From NCBI GenBank assembly GCA_045562575.1, contig JBJKVQ010000018.1, positions 1-64,000 of the forward strand: a stretch of 64,000 bases of DNA, given 5' to 3'. The translations under genes and the position numbers were made by a program. Of this stretch, positions 9,158-18,019 are shown in pieces (position 1 is the first letter of the stretch; each line of letters begins with the position of its first letter). Source of the DNA: UBA6952 sp045562575 (GTDB lineage Bacteria; Chloroflexota; Dehalococcoidia; Lucifugimonadales; UBA6952). The notes below the pieces were generated by a model, which ran no database searches, was not told the origin of the DNA, and worked only from the letters and a program-made list of their open reading frames with translations.

Positions 9158-10636
9158 ATGTTAACTATATTAATTTTCATTCCAATTTTTGGAGCTTTGA
9201 TAATACCCTTATTAAGGAATCAACCACAGTATATAAAATTGTGGGCCTTAATAATCACAGGTTTTGAATTGCTTATATCTATATTGATGTTGATTAATTT
9301 TGATTTATCAAAAAGTGGTTATCAATTTGTAGAAAATTATGACTGGATCCCTTCTCTTGGTATTTCTTATCACCTTGGTGTGGATGGATTAAGTTTGCCT
9401 TTGGTCTTTTTGACAACTTTATTATTTATTTGTGCTGTTTCAATTTCAATGTCTATTAAAACACGTGTTGCAGAATATTTTTTCTGGTTTTTGATTCTAG
9501 AAACTTCAGTTCTAGGCGTATTTATTTCACTTGATTTAGTACTATTCTTTATTTTTTGGGAACTCGAATTAATCCCAATGTATTTTATTATTTCAGTTTG
9601 GGGTTCAGGACGTAAAGAATATTCAGCAATGAAATTTGTAATATATACATTGTTCGGGTCTGCATTTATGTTAGTTGGTTTACTTATAACAGGCTTATCA
9701 GTCGGTAGTTTTAATATTCAAGAACTTTCACAAATAACTTTGACCAATGACAATATGATAATATCTCCAATTTATCTCTTTTTGATGTTTTTTGTTGCAT
9801 TTGCTATCAAGCTACCTTCATGGCCACTTCATTCTTGGCTTCCAGATGCTCACACAGATGCTCCAACTGCTGGGAGTGTAATATTAGCTGGTGTTTTAAT
9901 TAAAATGGGTGGATATGGCATCATAAGAATTTGTGTTCAGATATTTCAGCATGAAGCTAGGGAGTTATCTTTATTATTGGTTCTTTTAGGTGCATTTAGT
10001 TTAATATATGGCGCTATTATTACTTTTCGGCAAACTGATATAAAAAAACTGATAGCTTTTAGTAGTGTAAGTCATATGGGTATTGTTTTACTTGGAATTA
10101 GCGCATATAAATCTGACAATATAGAAGTTGCATCATTCGGTTTAGAAGGTGCGGCGTTACAAATGTTTACTCATGGAACAATAACCGGTTTATTATTTCT
10201 TTCAATCGGACTGATATATGACCGTTTACATACCAGAGAAATAAGTGAATTAAACGGAATTGTATATAAAGCACCAGGGATAAGTTTATTTTTTGTTATA
10301 GCTTCAATGGCGTCTTTGGGATTGCCAGGATTAAGTGGGTTTGTTGCCGAAGTTACTGTCTTTATGGCTGCTTTTGCAGTTTGGAATTGGTTTACGGTTA
10401 TAAGTGTTTTTTCAATAGTACTTACAGCAGGATATATGTTATGGCTAGTTCAAAGAGTAATATTTGGAGATTATTTACGAGATGAAGAAAAATTAACAAA
10501 ACTTTCATTCTATGAATATGCTCCAGCTTTATTGCTAGTTGCTTCTATAATAGTTTTAGGTGTCTACCCTAATATCATTTTTGAATTTTTTGAACAAAGT
10601 ATAATTGCATTTGTTAATAGTACAATAGGAGTTTAG
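9158..10636 (+). CDS. nuoM: NADH-quinone oxidoreductase subunit M
   Basis: Proton-pumping membrane subunit of complex I, 492 residues with about 14 membrane segments. It carries FFIFWELELIPMYFII with the conserved glutamate, KLPSWPLHSWLPDAHTDAPT, GSVILAGVLIKMGGYG, and AFSSVSHMGIVLLG. Length and motifs match the family. It sits 21 bases after nuoL and five bases before nuoN. Confidence 0.96.
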   Translation: MLTILIFIPIFGALIIPLLRNQPQYIKLWALIITGFELLISILMLINFDLSKSGYQFVENYDWIPSLGISYHLGVDGLSLPLVFLTTLLFICAVSISMSIKTRVAEYFFWFLILETSVLGVFISLDLVLFFIFWELELIPMYFIISVWGSGRKEYSAMKFVIYTLFGSAFMLVGLLITGLSVGSFNIQELSQITLTNDNMIISPIYLFLMFFVAFAIKLPSWPLHSWLPDAHTDAPTAGSVILAGVLIKMGGYGIIRICVQIFQHEARELSLLLVLLGAFSLIYGAIITFRQTDIKKLIAFSSVSHMGIVLLGISAYKSDNIEVASFGLEGAALQMFTHGTITGLLFLSIGLIYDRLHTREISELNGIVYKAPGISLFFVIASMASLGLPGLSGFVAEVTVFMAAFAVWNWFTVISVFSIVLTAGYMLWLVQRVIFGDYLRDEEKLTKLSFYEYAPALLLVASIIVLGVYPNIIFEFFEQSIIAFVNSTIGV

Positions 10637-10641
10637 CTTAA

Positions 10642-12078
10642 ATGGATGTAGTAGATTTAATATACATAGGCAGTGAATTAATTGTTTCAATAACTGCTAC
10701 TTTAACACTACTGTTGGGAATTTTTTCTGGCAGATATCTGGTTGTTAAAACTGTATCATTAATAGGTGTTCTATCTGCTCTCATTTATTCTGTATTCTTA
10801 TGGTTTGTACCTTCCTCTTATATATTTTATAACACAATTCATGCAAACCAGTTAAGTGTATTTTTCAAAATACTTGTTTTAGGATCTTTATTTTGCATTC
10901 TTTTAGGTTCATATAGTTATTCTAAACATTTTGGAAAACTTAAAATAGAATTTCTTAGCTTAATGATGTATTCATCAGTAGGTATGATGCTTTTGCCTGC
11001 CAGTAACGACTTTATTACAGCTTATGTAAGCCTTGAATTAATTTCACTTCCATTAGTTGCAGTTATCGCAATGACTAAGGAGGAGTATTCTATTGAGGCA
11101 AGTTTAAAATTCCTCATAATTAGTGCGATTAGCTCCGCATTTTTATTGTACGGCATAGTTTTATTATATGGGTTTAGTGGTTCAACCAACTTTGAAGTAA
11201 TTGCACATATTTTATCTGGAACAAGTCTAGACTCGAATGTTTCGATTGTACTAATTGCTATTCTTTTCATACTAGGTGGGGTTGGATTTAAAGTAGGCAT
11301 TGTTCCATTTTATATGTGGATCCCAGATGTGTATCAAGGTGCTCCAACTCCAGTTGTAACTTTTCTGTCGATTGCGAGTAAATCTGTAGGATTTGCATTA
11401 TTAATAAAAGTATTTTTAATAGCTTATGAATACGCTGATTGGACTAACGCTATTGCAGTTATTGCTGTTATTACTATGCTAGTCGGTAATGCTGGAGCTC
11501 TTCTACAAGATAATTCGAAAAGGCTCTTAGGTTATAGTGGTATAGCTCATGCAGGATATATATTAATCGGAGTTGCGTGCTTTTCAGAGTCTAATACCAT
11601 AGATGGACAGCTTGCAGTTGTTTTTTATTTGTTTACTTACTCATTTACTAATATTGCAGCATTTTACTCATTGATGAACATTTCATCATTAACTAATAGT
11701 TACTCAATTCAAAGTTTGACTGGTGCTTTTTTCAATAATAAATTTGCGTCAATTGTTTTAATGATATCTTTTCTTTCACTTATTGGTTTACCCCCAACGT
11801 CGGGATTTTTAGGGAAACTATATTTATTTAATGCAGCAATAAAAACAGAATTAGTTTGGTTAGTTTTATTTGGTGTTATTAATAGTGTTTTTTCAGCTTA
11901 TTATTATCTTAAGGTGATTAAAAAACTTTTTGAATCAGATATTGAACCAACACAATATGAGTCAACAAAGTCATACTCACTCAATATTGTGTTAATTTTC
12001 TCCACATTAGGTATATTAATTTTAGGTATTTATCCAGACCCATTTTTACAATTGTTAGAAACAGCTTTAGCCGGTTAG
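10642..12078 (+). CDS. nuoN: NADH-quinone oxidoreductase subunit N
   Basis: Third antiporter-like membrane subunit of complex I, 478 residues. Typical blocks are ITAYVSLELISLPLVAVIA, GIVPFYMWIPDVYQGAPTP, LLGYSGIAHAGYILIGV and LIGLPPTSGFLGKLYLF. It is the last core complex I gene in the cluster. After it come only a small hypothetical and then the convergent cof operon; no nuoE, nuoF or nuoG is found within the window. Confidence 0.95.
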   Translation: MDVVDLIYIGSELIVSITATLTLLLGIFSGRYLVVKTVSLIGVLSALIYSVFLWFVPSSYIFYNTIHANQLSVFFKILVLGSLFCILLGSYSYSKHFGKLKIEFLSLMMYSSVGMMLLPASNDFITAYVSLELISLPLVAVIAMTKEEYSIEASLKFLIISAISSAFLLYGIVLLYGFSGSTNFEVIAHILSGTSLDSNVSIVLIAILFILGGVGFKVGIVPFYMWIPDVYQGAPTPVVTFLSIASKSVGFALLIKVFLIAYEYADWTNAIAVIAVITMLVGNAGALLQDNSKRLLGYSGIAHAGYILIGVACFSESNTIDGQLAVVFYLFTYSFTNIAAFYSLMNISSLTNSYSIQSLTGAFFNNKFASIVLMISFLSLIGLPPTSGFLGKLYLFNAAIKTELVWLVLFGVINSVFSAYYYLKVIKKLFESDIEPTQYESTKSYSLNIVLIFSTLGILILGIYPDPFLQLLETALAG

Positions 12079-12097
12079 AAATTATACTGAGTTTTTG

Positions 12098-12367
12098 ATG
12101 AAACTATACATCATATTAGCCGAAATGAAGGGTGATTTTATTTCATATATAGGGAATCAATATGATAATTTCCAAATGCTTGGGTATAAGTTTGCTGAAG
12201 ATCACACACAAGCTTGTGTTGATTTTTTTAGTGATCCTGAATTCCCAATCGATTGGAGTGACGTTGAATATATTTGGGCTGAAGAACTGCTCTTAGAAGA
12301 GGAAAGTGGAAAATTTGGTGAGAATAGGAAAATATATACAGATGTATTTAGGCTGCCACCTAATTAA
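12098..12367 (+). CDS. Hypothetical protein downstream of nuoN
   Basis: An 89-residue acidic protein starting at the ATG at 12098, 19 bases after the nuoN stop; a TTG directly before it could add one residue. I do not recognise a family. It has an aromatic-rich N-terminal half (IGNQYDNFQMLGYKFAED), a PIDWSDVEYIWAEELLLEEESG stretch of acidic residues in the middle, and no membrane segment or cysteine pair; the single Cys is near residue 46. No clear Shine-Dalgarno sequence is seen. It overlaps the 3' end of cofC by eight bases on the opposite strand. Probably co-transcribed with nuo. Confidence 0.6.
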   Translation: MKLYIILAEMKGDFISYIGNQYDNFQMLGYKFAEDHTQACVDFFSDPEFPIDWSDVEYIWAEELLLEEESGKFGENRKIYTDVFRLPPN

Positions 12368-13175
12368 TTGATATATCTATAGATTTATTGTTATAGATTA
12401 AATTTTTCGACTCTCGTAATTTAATATCGTTTGGCAGGTCTAATATATGACATTTGCAATTTGTATTTATCCCATTACCAATGTGTTCAAATTTGTTTGT
12501 TGGTATTACAACTTTTTTTTCAATATCAATAATTTTCTGAATATTATTATTGTTTCTGATTAATTTCAACAAATCTGAATAATCATCAATATCATTATTG
12601 AATCCTAAACTATTGATTATTTTATACTTATTAAGTATTTTTCTATGTGAATCAAAGCTATTTTCACCAAATTTGAATATAAAATCATTCCCCAAAGGTA
12701 ATAGTAATCCATTTGTCCCATTATCTTTAGTAGCTTTTGCTATGACAGGTGTTTTAAAATCACCTGATTTTTTAATACAATTGACTATATCATCTATAGT
12801 TATCATGCCAAGATCAGCTGGCAATATTAATTTATTGACATTGTGTGATAAACCTATATATTGTTGCAGACTATCGTTTAAACTATTTCCTAAACATTGA
12901 ATATGTATTTGATTTTTCATTGAATAAATATGGGAAATATAATCGAATCGAGATTTAGGGTATGTATTAGACAAAATTGTTATATTGGGATTCATATTCA
13001 ATTGACTTAATCCATTGTAAGCAATATTTACCACATGATTTAAGAGCCATACAGTTAAGTTTTTTCGTTGTATGTTATTTAGGTTTGATGAAAGGCGTGT
13101 TTTTGTATCTCCGTTAGAGATATTCCCAATAGGTATAATTATTTCTAAATTAGATTTAAGTGTAGGTTGTACCAT
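12360..13175 (-). CDS. cofC: CofC-like 2-phospholactate/phosphoenolpyruvate guanylyltransferase
   Basis: Expected to make the GDP-activated three-carbon acid (from 2-phospholactate, PEP or a related acid) used by CofD in coenzyme F420 assembly. Seen: an N-terminal nucleotide-binding strand with GDTKTRLSSNL matching the family KSRL motif, LPADLGMITIDDI (metal-binding Asp loop), KDNGTNGLLLP and FKFGENSFDSH. The first 205 or so residues cover the usual enzyme. About 65 residues beyond (to 271) form an atypical extension ending in an Asn/Ile-rich tail. The gene starts one base after cofD ends, the last gene of the minus operon. The family call rests on motifs plus cof context; the acid substrate cannot be read from sequence. 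Confidence 0.82.
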   Translation of the reverse strand: MVQPTLKSNLEIIIPIGNISNGDTKTRLSSNLNNIQRKNLTVWLLNHVVNIAYNGLSQLNMNPNITILSNTYPKSRFDYISHIYSMKNQIHIQCLGNSLNDSLQQYIGLSHNVNKLILPADLGMITIDDIVNCIKKSGDFKTPVIAKATKDNGTNGLLLPLGNDFIFKFGENSFDSHRKILNKYKIINSLGFNNDIDDYSDLLKLIRNNNNIQKIIDIEKKVVIPTNKFEHIGNGINTNCKCHILDLPNDIKLRESKNLIYNNKSIDISIN

Positions 13176-13176
13176 T

Positions 13177-14133
13177 TTATGGCTGATTTTTTATAATATC
13201 TAAAATAAATTCTGCAAGTTGTATTTTATCTTTATCTGAATTCATTATAGTATTTGTTGCCACTGCATTAATTCCTAATTTTTTAATATTATTAATTTGA
13301 TTTGAATCTTGGGTGTCTATTATTAACACATCACAAATTTCATGTAATAATTTTGCTATACCAACACAACTGACTTCTTCACCAAATTCACTTAACATTT
13401 TTGCAGCTGGTCCTTTTATTGCGTTACCATTAACAATTGGACTCACGGCAATTTTTATACCTTTAAAATTCAAAATTCTTTCCCGGACAGTTTTTATAGA
13501 TAATATTGGATCAATACTTACATAAGGATTTGATGGTGATATGACTAAGGCATTACAGTTATCTAGTGCTTGCGCAAATCCATTAGATATTTGTGCAGAA
13601 TCTATCCCTTCAAAATCAATGTTTACTAATTTTGGTTCACATTTATGTTTAACAAAGTATTCCTGAAATTTTAATTTGCCAATTTCTGTAGTGCAAATTG
13701 TTCTAACCTTTTGATCAGACATTGGATAGATTTCTGATCTAATACCTAAATTCTTTCGTATAATATTGATCGCTTCGGATAAACTTTTTCCACTCTGCAT
13801 TAATTCTGTTCGTGTAATATGAGTTGCAAAATCTTTGTCCCCAATATTAAACCAAGTATCATATCCATAAAAATTCAACATATTTAGTGTTGTATAAGAG
13901 TCATTCACTATTCCCCAACCTTGTATTGAGTTAGATAGATTACTAAGTGAATACATCATAGTATCAAGGTCAGGACAAATATATAAACCATATAAATCTG
14001 TATCATCTGCTGTATTAACTACAATAGATATTTGATCAGGACTGAGAGATAAATAAAAACCCTTTACTAATTTGGCTCCACCCACACCACCTGCTAAAGT
14101 TAATATACTTATTTCAGGTATTTTGTTATTCAT
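13177..14133 (-). CDS. cofD: 2-phospho-L-lactate transferase (F420-0 synthase)
   Basis: Joins the phospholactyl-type group from CofC's product to the deazaflavin FO, giving F420-0 or its dehydro form. The 318-residue protein has the N-terminal LTLAGGVGGAKLVKGF nucleotide loop, NTADDTDLYGLYICPDLDT metal-binding block, WFNIGDKDFATHITRT (FO contact) and VISPSNPYVSIDPIL, all characteristic of CofD/FbiA. The start ATG overlaps the cofH stop region (shared base 14133). Embedded between cofH and cofC, which confirms the pathway. Confidence 0.95.
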   Translation of the reverse strand: MNNKIPEISILTLAGGVGGAKLVKGFYLSLSPDQISIVVNTADDTDLYGLYICPDLDTMMYSLSNLSNSIQGWGIVNDSYTTLNMLNFYGYDTWFNIGDKDFATHITRTELMQSGKSLSEAINIIRKNLGIRSEIYPMSDQKVRTICTTEIGKLKFQEYFVKHKCEPKLVNIDFEGIDSAQISNGFAQALDNCNALVISPSNPYVSIDPILSIKTVRERILNFKGIKIAVSPIVNGNAIKGPAAKMLSEFGEEVSCVGIAKLLHEICDVLIIDTQDSNQINNIKKLGINAVATNTIMNSDKDKIQLAEFILDIIKNQP

Positions 14134-15449
14134 TAGAGTGGGCTTTGGAGCTTTTTTTCAGATTTATTTGGATGGATATATTTATATTCGGGCATATTAA
14201 TTAGTTGCTTGTAAGAACCAAAAACATTTTCACTATTTTCTTCTATTGAATCAAGGGGATCATTAGTATTTTCTTTTTCAGAAAAGATTTTATGTATTGT
14301 ATAGTCTGTATATCTTTCTGCAGGTGTTCGACCAGACTCCCATATGAGTTGACGAATTTCTTTAGGACGTAATAATTGACCATACTGAGCTCCAGCGGCT
14401 GTTGAAATACTTTCATTCATCAAAGTTCCTCCCATGTCATTAACGCCAGCATTGAGCAGTATTTGAGCTATATGAGGTCCTTCTTTTGGCCATGAAACTT
14501 GAATATTAGGTATCCAGTTATTTAATGCTATTCTTGATATAGCATGAATTTTTAGAACTTCTATTCCAGTTGGTCCTTTTCTGAGGTTTGGTATAGATTG
14601 TTTTTTAAACATTGGAGCTTCATCAAAAATAAAACTCAAAGGTACGAATTCAGTGAAACCACCTGTTGATTTTTGGATATCTCTGAGTAGTACTAGATGA
14701 TTTGCAATATGTTCATTAGTTTCTATATGTCCATACATCATTGTAGAAGTAGTAGGTATCCCAATTTTATGTGCAGTAGTAATAACATCCACCCACTGTT
14801 TTACAGTTATTCTGCCTGCAGAAATAGTATCTCTGACTTTTTGGTCTAATATTTCAGCAGAGGTGCCTGGAAGGCTAGTGACTTTAGCATTTTTCAACTC
14901 TATTAAATATTCTTTAATTGAAGTCTTGGATCTAATTGATCCATATAAGACTTCTTCAGGTGAAAACCCATGAATATGTATATTGGGTATTTCTTTTTTA
15001 ATCTCTTTACATAATTCTATGTAATAATTACCATTCATCTTTGGTGGTAACCCTGCTTGAATACACAGTTCTGTGGCACCCAGTAAATATGCCTGCTTTC
15101 CTCTTCTAATTATTTCTTCAGTAGGTAATATATAAGATTCTTCAGTTTTATAATCTCGACTAAATGCACAAAAACCGCATCCTTTAATGCAAACATTTGT
15201 AAAATTTATATTCCTATTAACAACATAAGTTACTTTATCACCAACAGTTGTCGCTCTTAGTAAATTAGCTGTTGAAACTACTGAGTTCAAATCCTCGCCG
15301 TTACTATTGAGTAGAGTACTAATCTCAGAAGCAGTAATATCTTTCCCTTCAAGGGCTTTATTTAATATTCTCGAAATTTTAGGAGAAATGTTAGAAAGAG
15401 ATTTATTTAATTCTGAATTAGGCAATTGTTGGTTTTTTAACTTTGACAT
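14133..15449 (-). CDS. cofH: 5-amino-6-(D-ribitylamino)uracil-L-tyrosine 4-hydroxyphenyl transferase (FO synthase subunit 2)
   Basis: Radical SAM enzyme that adds the tyrosine-derived hydroxyphenyl group to the ribitylaminouracil precursor, the first half of FO synthesis. The radical SAM cysteines are in CIKGCGFC (CxxxCxxC, near residues 87-94), followed by QAGLPPKMNGNYY and IHGFSPEEV, typical of CofH. I choose the ATG at 15449 because GGAGG lies 11 bases upstream; the longer ATG start at 15467 would place that site inside the coding region. It overlaps the 3' end of cofG by 32 bases. CofG and CofH are separate, unlike the fused actinobacterial FbiC. Confidence 0.94.
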   Translation of the reverse strand: MSKLKNQQLPNSELNKSLSNISPKISRILNKALEGKDITASEISTLLNSNGEDLNSVVSTANLLRATTVGDKVTYVVNRNINFTNVCIKGCGFCAFSRDYKTEESYILPTEEIIRRGKQAYLLGATELCIQAGLPPKMNGNYYIELCKEIKKEIPNIHIHGFSPEEVLYGSIRSKTSIKEYLIELKNAKVTSLPGTSAEILDQKVRDTISAGRITVKQWVDVITTAHKIGIPTTSTMMYGHIETNEHIANHLVLLRDIQKSTGGFTEFVPLSFIFDEAPMFKKQSIPNLRKGPTGIEVLKIHAISRIALNNWIPNIQVSWPKEGPHIAQILLNAGVNDMGGTLMNESISTAAGAQYGQLLRPKEIRQLIWESGRTPAERYTDYTIHKIFSEKENTNDPLDSIEENSENVFGSYKQLINMPEYKYIHPNKSEKKLQSPL

Positions 15450-16710
15450 AGTTAAATATACCTCCATTCACATACCCTTCAGAATCCACTGATGATGCGA
15501 TTTTTTTTGATAAAAGTTCAGAGTTTTTAAATTGTGAATTGTTTGATTTAATAAATTCTGGGTATACAGGCAATCTTGGTTTCAATTCAAATCCTTTTTC
15601 TATAGTTTTTTGATTTAATTGTTCAATGGTAGGCCATGGAGCTTCAGGATTGACATAATCTATTGTCAATGGGGATATACCTCCCCAATCGTTTATCCCT
15701 GCACTAAGAAAATTTTCATAATATCCTTCATTTAGATTTGGTGGTACTTGAATATTAGCATTTTTCCCCATAATAATACGGGTGGCTGCAATTGTCCAAA
15801 TAAAATCTTGTATATGTGGTTCAGGATGACTTTTCATAGGTATATCTGATTTAGCCCTAAAATTTTGGATTATTAATTCTTGAATATGTCCATAATTTTC
15901 ATTTATGTTCTTTATGGCAAATATAGAATCTATTCTTTCTTTTTTTGTTTCGCCAATTCCTACTAAGATGCCAGTTGTGAACGGAATTTGTAATTTACCA
16001 GCATTTTCGATTGTTTTTAATCGAGCCTTAGGTCGTTTACTCACAGCAAACTCATGGGGTCCACCTGGTTCTGATAATCTATCACTAATGTTTTCTAACA
16101 TTAAACCAAGGGAAACATTTGTATCTTTTAACCTTTTCATATCATTTCTTGTCATTGTTCCTGGATTACCATGTGGGAATAGACTTGTTTCACGCGCAAT
16201 TATTTCTGAGATATAAGAAAGATATTCTATCGTTGAAATATATCCATGATCATTTAGCCATTTTTTGACGATAGGAAATTTTCTTTCTGGCCGTTCTCCA
16301 AGCGTAAATAATACCTCTTTACAACCTAGAAGTTCTGCTTTTTTTGAAAGGTTTAAAATATAATCCTCATCCAAAAAGATCGTATCGTACGAATGAGGAT
16401 CTTCTCGAAATGTACAATAGGAGCAAATGTCTGAGCATACTTGAGTCAATGGAACAAATATTTTTGGGGAAAAAGTTACAATATTATTTTTCCCAGCGTT
16501 TCTTATTAAAGATGCTGCTATACATAAATCATTAATGGATATAGATTTATCAAAAAGAACTTCGTAGTAATCATCATTTGGAATAAGCCGGTTTTCAATA
16601 ACACTTTCTACTATACTGCGTAGTTTATAAGGCAAATTTGCCTTATCAGACTCAGAAATGTAGTAGTTAATATTCAAAATTAGATTAGATTCCATATTAT
16701 TAATTATCAC
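15418..16710 (-). CDS. cofG: 7,8-didemethyl-8-hydroxy-5-deazariboflavin synthase (FO synthase subunit 1)
   Basis: Radical SAM enzyme that closes the deazaflavin ring of FO from the CofH product. The cluster motif CSDICSYC (Cys92, 96, 99) follows FVPLTQV, and LFTLGERPERKFPIV, HGNPGTMTRNDM and LMLENISDRLS are family blocks. The apparent start is GTG at 16710, sharing a base with the upstream stop; an ATG at 16695 is an equally possible start, as neither has a clear ribosome site. About 50 residues after the conserved C-terminal core are poorly conserved. Confidence 0.94.
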   Translation of the reverse strand: MIINNMESNLILNINYYISESDKANLPYKLRSIVESVIENRLIPNDDYYEVLFDKSISINDLCIAASLIRNAGKNNIVTFSPKIFVPLTQVCSDICSYCTFREDPHSYDTIFLDEDYILNLSKKAELLGCKEVLFTLGERPERKFPIVKKWLNDHGYISTIEYLSYISEIIARETSLFPHGNPGTMTRNDMKRLKDTNVSLGLMLENISDRLSEPGGPHEFAVSKRPKARLKTIENAGKLQIPFTTGILVGIGETKKERIDSIFAIKNINENYGHIQELIIQNFRAKSDIPMKSHPEPHIQDFIWTIAATRIIMGKNANIQVPPNLNEGYYENFLSAGINDWGGISPLTIDYVNPEAPWPTIEQLNQKTIEKGFELKPRLPVYPEFIKSNNSQFKNSELLSKKIASSVDSEGYVNGGIFNYVKVKKPTIA

Positions 16711-17612
16711 TAGTAATTATCTTTTAATAAACTATTAATAGAAAGCTCTAGTTCACTTTGAGGTACATAACTTTCAAATTTATTTGTAATTACTCCTTTA
16801 GTATTGATTAAGAAAATCCAAGGTTCACTTGGTAGATTCCATGGTTTTATAACTGGTGAGATTTTTGTAAATTCCCCTTCATTATTTGCACTCTCCATAT
16901 CATATACTTCTATATGGACGAAATACATATCCTTATTGTAATTTTCATGAAGTCTTTTGATAATATTCATTTGTGGCCCGCAAGTAAAACTTTTACACTG
17001 TCCGGGTGTTGCAAATAATAGTAATAAAGGCTTATCTTGTGATTCTAATATTTCTTCTACAGACTCATTATATAAATCTAATTTTGGATTTATATCCGAA
17101 GTTATCTTTTGTAGATCTTCCGGATTTTTAGCGATTAAGTTATTTGTTTGTGGTATTTTATCACCTATTATTGGCGTTGAGCTGGATGATTTTACGTCAA
17201 TAACAATTCGTGCTTTTTGATCTTTATATTCGCCATCGAGTGGACTGATTTCTGCCAACCAATCTCCGGCTTTGTCAAATTTTACATATGTTACGAAAAT
17301 ACCAGATTTTGAATTTGGCCAATTAATAAATTTTCCTTGATTTGAGAATTCAAACTTAGATATATTATCTTTTTCTTGATAAAAATCTATCGAAATCTTT
17401 TCAGCTGTAATTGTTTTTCTTTGTGGGTTTTGAATTCCCAGAATTAGTCTATTTGTTCCAATAGCTAAATCGCTGGTTCCGAGTGTTGCTATGAGGCTTA
17501 ATTCTACCTTATTGTTAGTTTCAGATTTATCATATCCAATAAAGTAGGATATGCTCAATATTAATGCAATTAATGAAATACTAAATAACAAAATTAATAT
17601 CCGTTTATTCAT
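16710..17612 (-). CDS. Membrane-anchored thioredoxin-like protein with CX4C motif
   Basis: A 300-residue exported protein: residues 5-25 form a single uncleaved signal/anchor segment, residues 35-140 a beta-rich extracytoplasmic domain, and residues 190-300 a thioredoxin-like domain. The redox site is FATPGQCKSFTCGP (Cys206 and Cys211), a CX4C spacing in place of the CxxC of classic thioredoxins but still ending in CGP. PSEPWIFLINTKG near residue 260 supplies the cis-proline region. It lies in the F420 operon between folB and cofG; a direct role in F420 synthesis is not evident. It could be a thiol-disulfide or metal-delivery (Sco-like) protein. Confidence 0.75.
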   Translation of the reverse strand: MNKRILILLFSISLIALILSISYFIGYDKSETNNKVELSLIATLGTSDLAIGTNRLILGIQNPQRKTITAEKISIDFYQEKDNISKFEFSNQGKFINWPNSKSGIFVTYVKFDKAGDWLAEISPLDGEYKDQKARIVIDVKSSSSTPIIGDKIPQTNNLIAKNPEDLQKITSDINPKLDLYNESVEEILESQDKPLLLLFATPGQCKSFTCGPQMNIIKRLHENYNKDMYFVHIEVYDMESANNEGEFTKISPVIKPWNLPSEPWIFLINTKGVITNKFESYVPQSELELSINSLLKDNY

Positions 17613-17616
17613 TTAT

Positions 17617-17997
17617 TTAGCCTTCTTTAAATTTACGATAGATATGTATGGAAATTTTACAATCTGGAAAATGGTTTAGTGGAGGATTTATTTTTGATAT
17701 TTCTATTTCGATAGCCATTGGAGAGAAAATATTTTTTATTTGACTAATAAGATGCTCTGCTATTGCTTCAATTAAACCGAATTTTGTTTTTGGTAATTCT
17801 TGATAAATGAAATCAATAACATCTGCATAATTTATTGTATCGTGAATGTTGTCTGATAAACCGGGTTTATGAAGGTTTTTATACAGTTTGATATTTAATA
17901 AAATATCTTGCATTTTTGATTGTTCTTGAGAAGTTATTCCTAAATATACACTAGTAATAATATTGTTTAACTCAATATAATCATTATTCAAAGGCAT
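17617..17997 (-). CDS. folB: Dihydroneopterin aldolase-like protein
   Basis: A 126-residue protein of the tunnelling (T-)fold family. FolB cleaves 7,8-dihydroneopterin in folate synthesis. The expected blocks are visible: LNNIITSVYLGITSQEQ at the N-terminus (substrate loop with Glu), SDNIHDTINYADVIDFI, the catalytic-lysine region near PKTKFGLIEAIAEHL, and a C-terminal SKINPPL strand. Other folate genes are absent, so some other pterin-fold activity is possible. It sits between the CitE-like gene and the thioredoxin-like gene, 22 and four bases apart. Confidence 0.82.
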   Translation of the reverse strand: MPLNNDYIELNNIITSVYLGITSQEQSKMQDILLNIKLYKNLHKPGLSDNIHDTINYADVIDFIYQELPKTKFGLIEAIAEHLISQIKNIFSPMAIEIEISKINPPLNHFPDCKISIHIYRKFKEG

Positions 17998-18019
17998 TGG
18001 TATATCTCACTAAATATAT

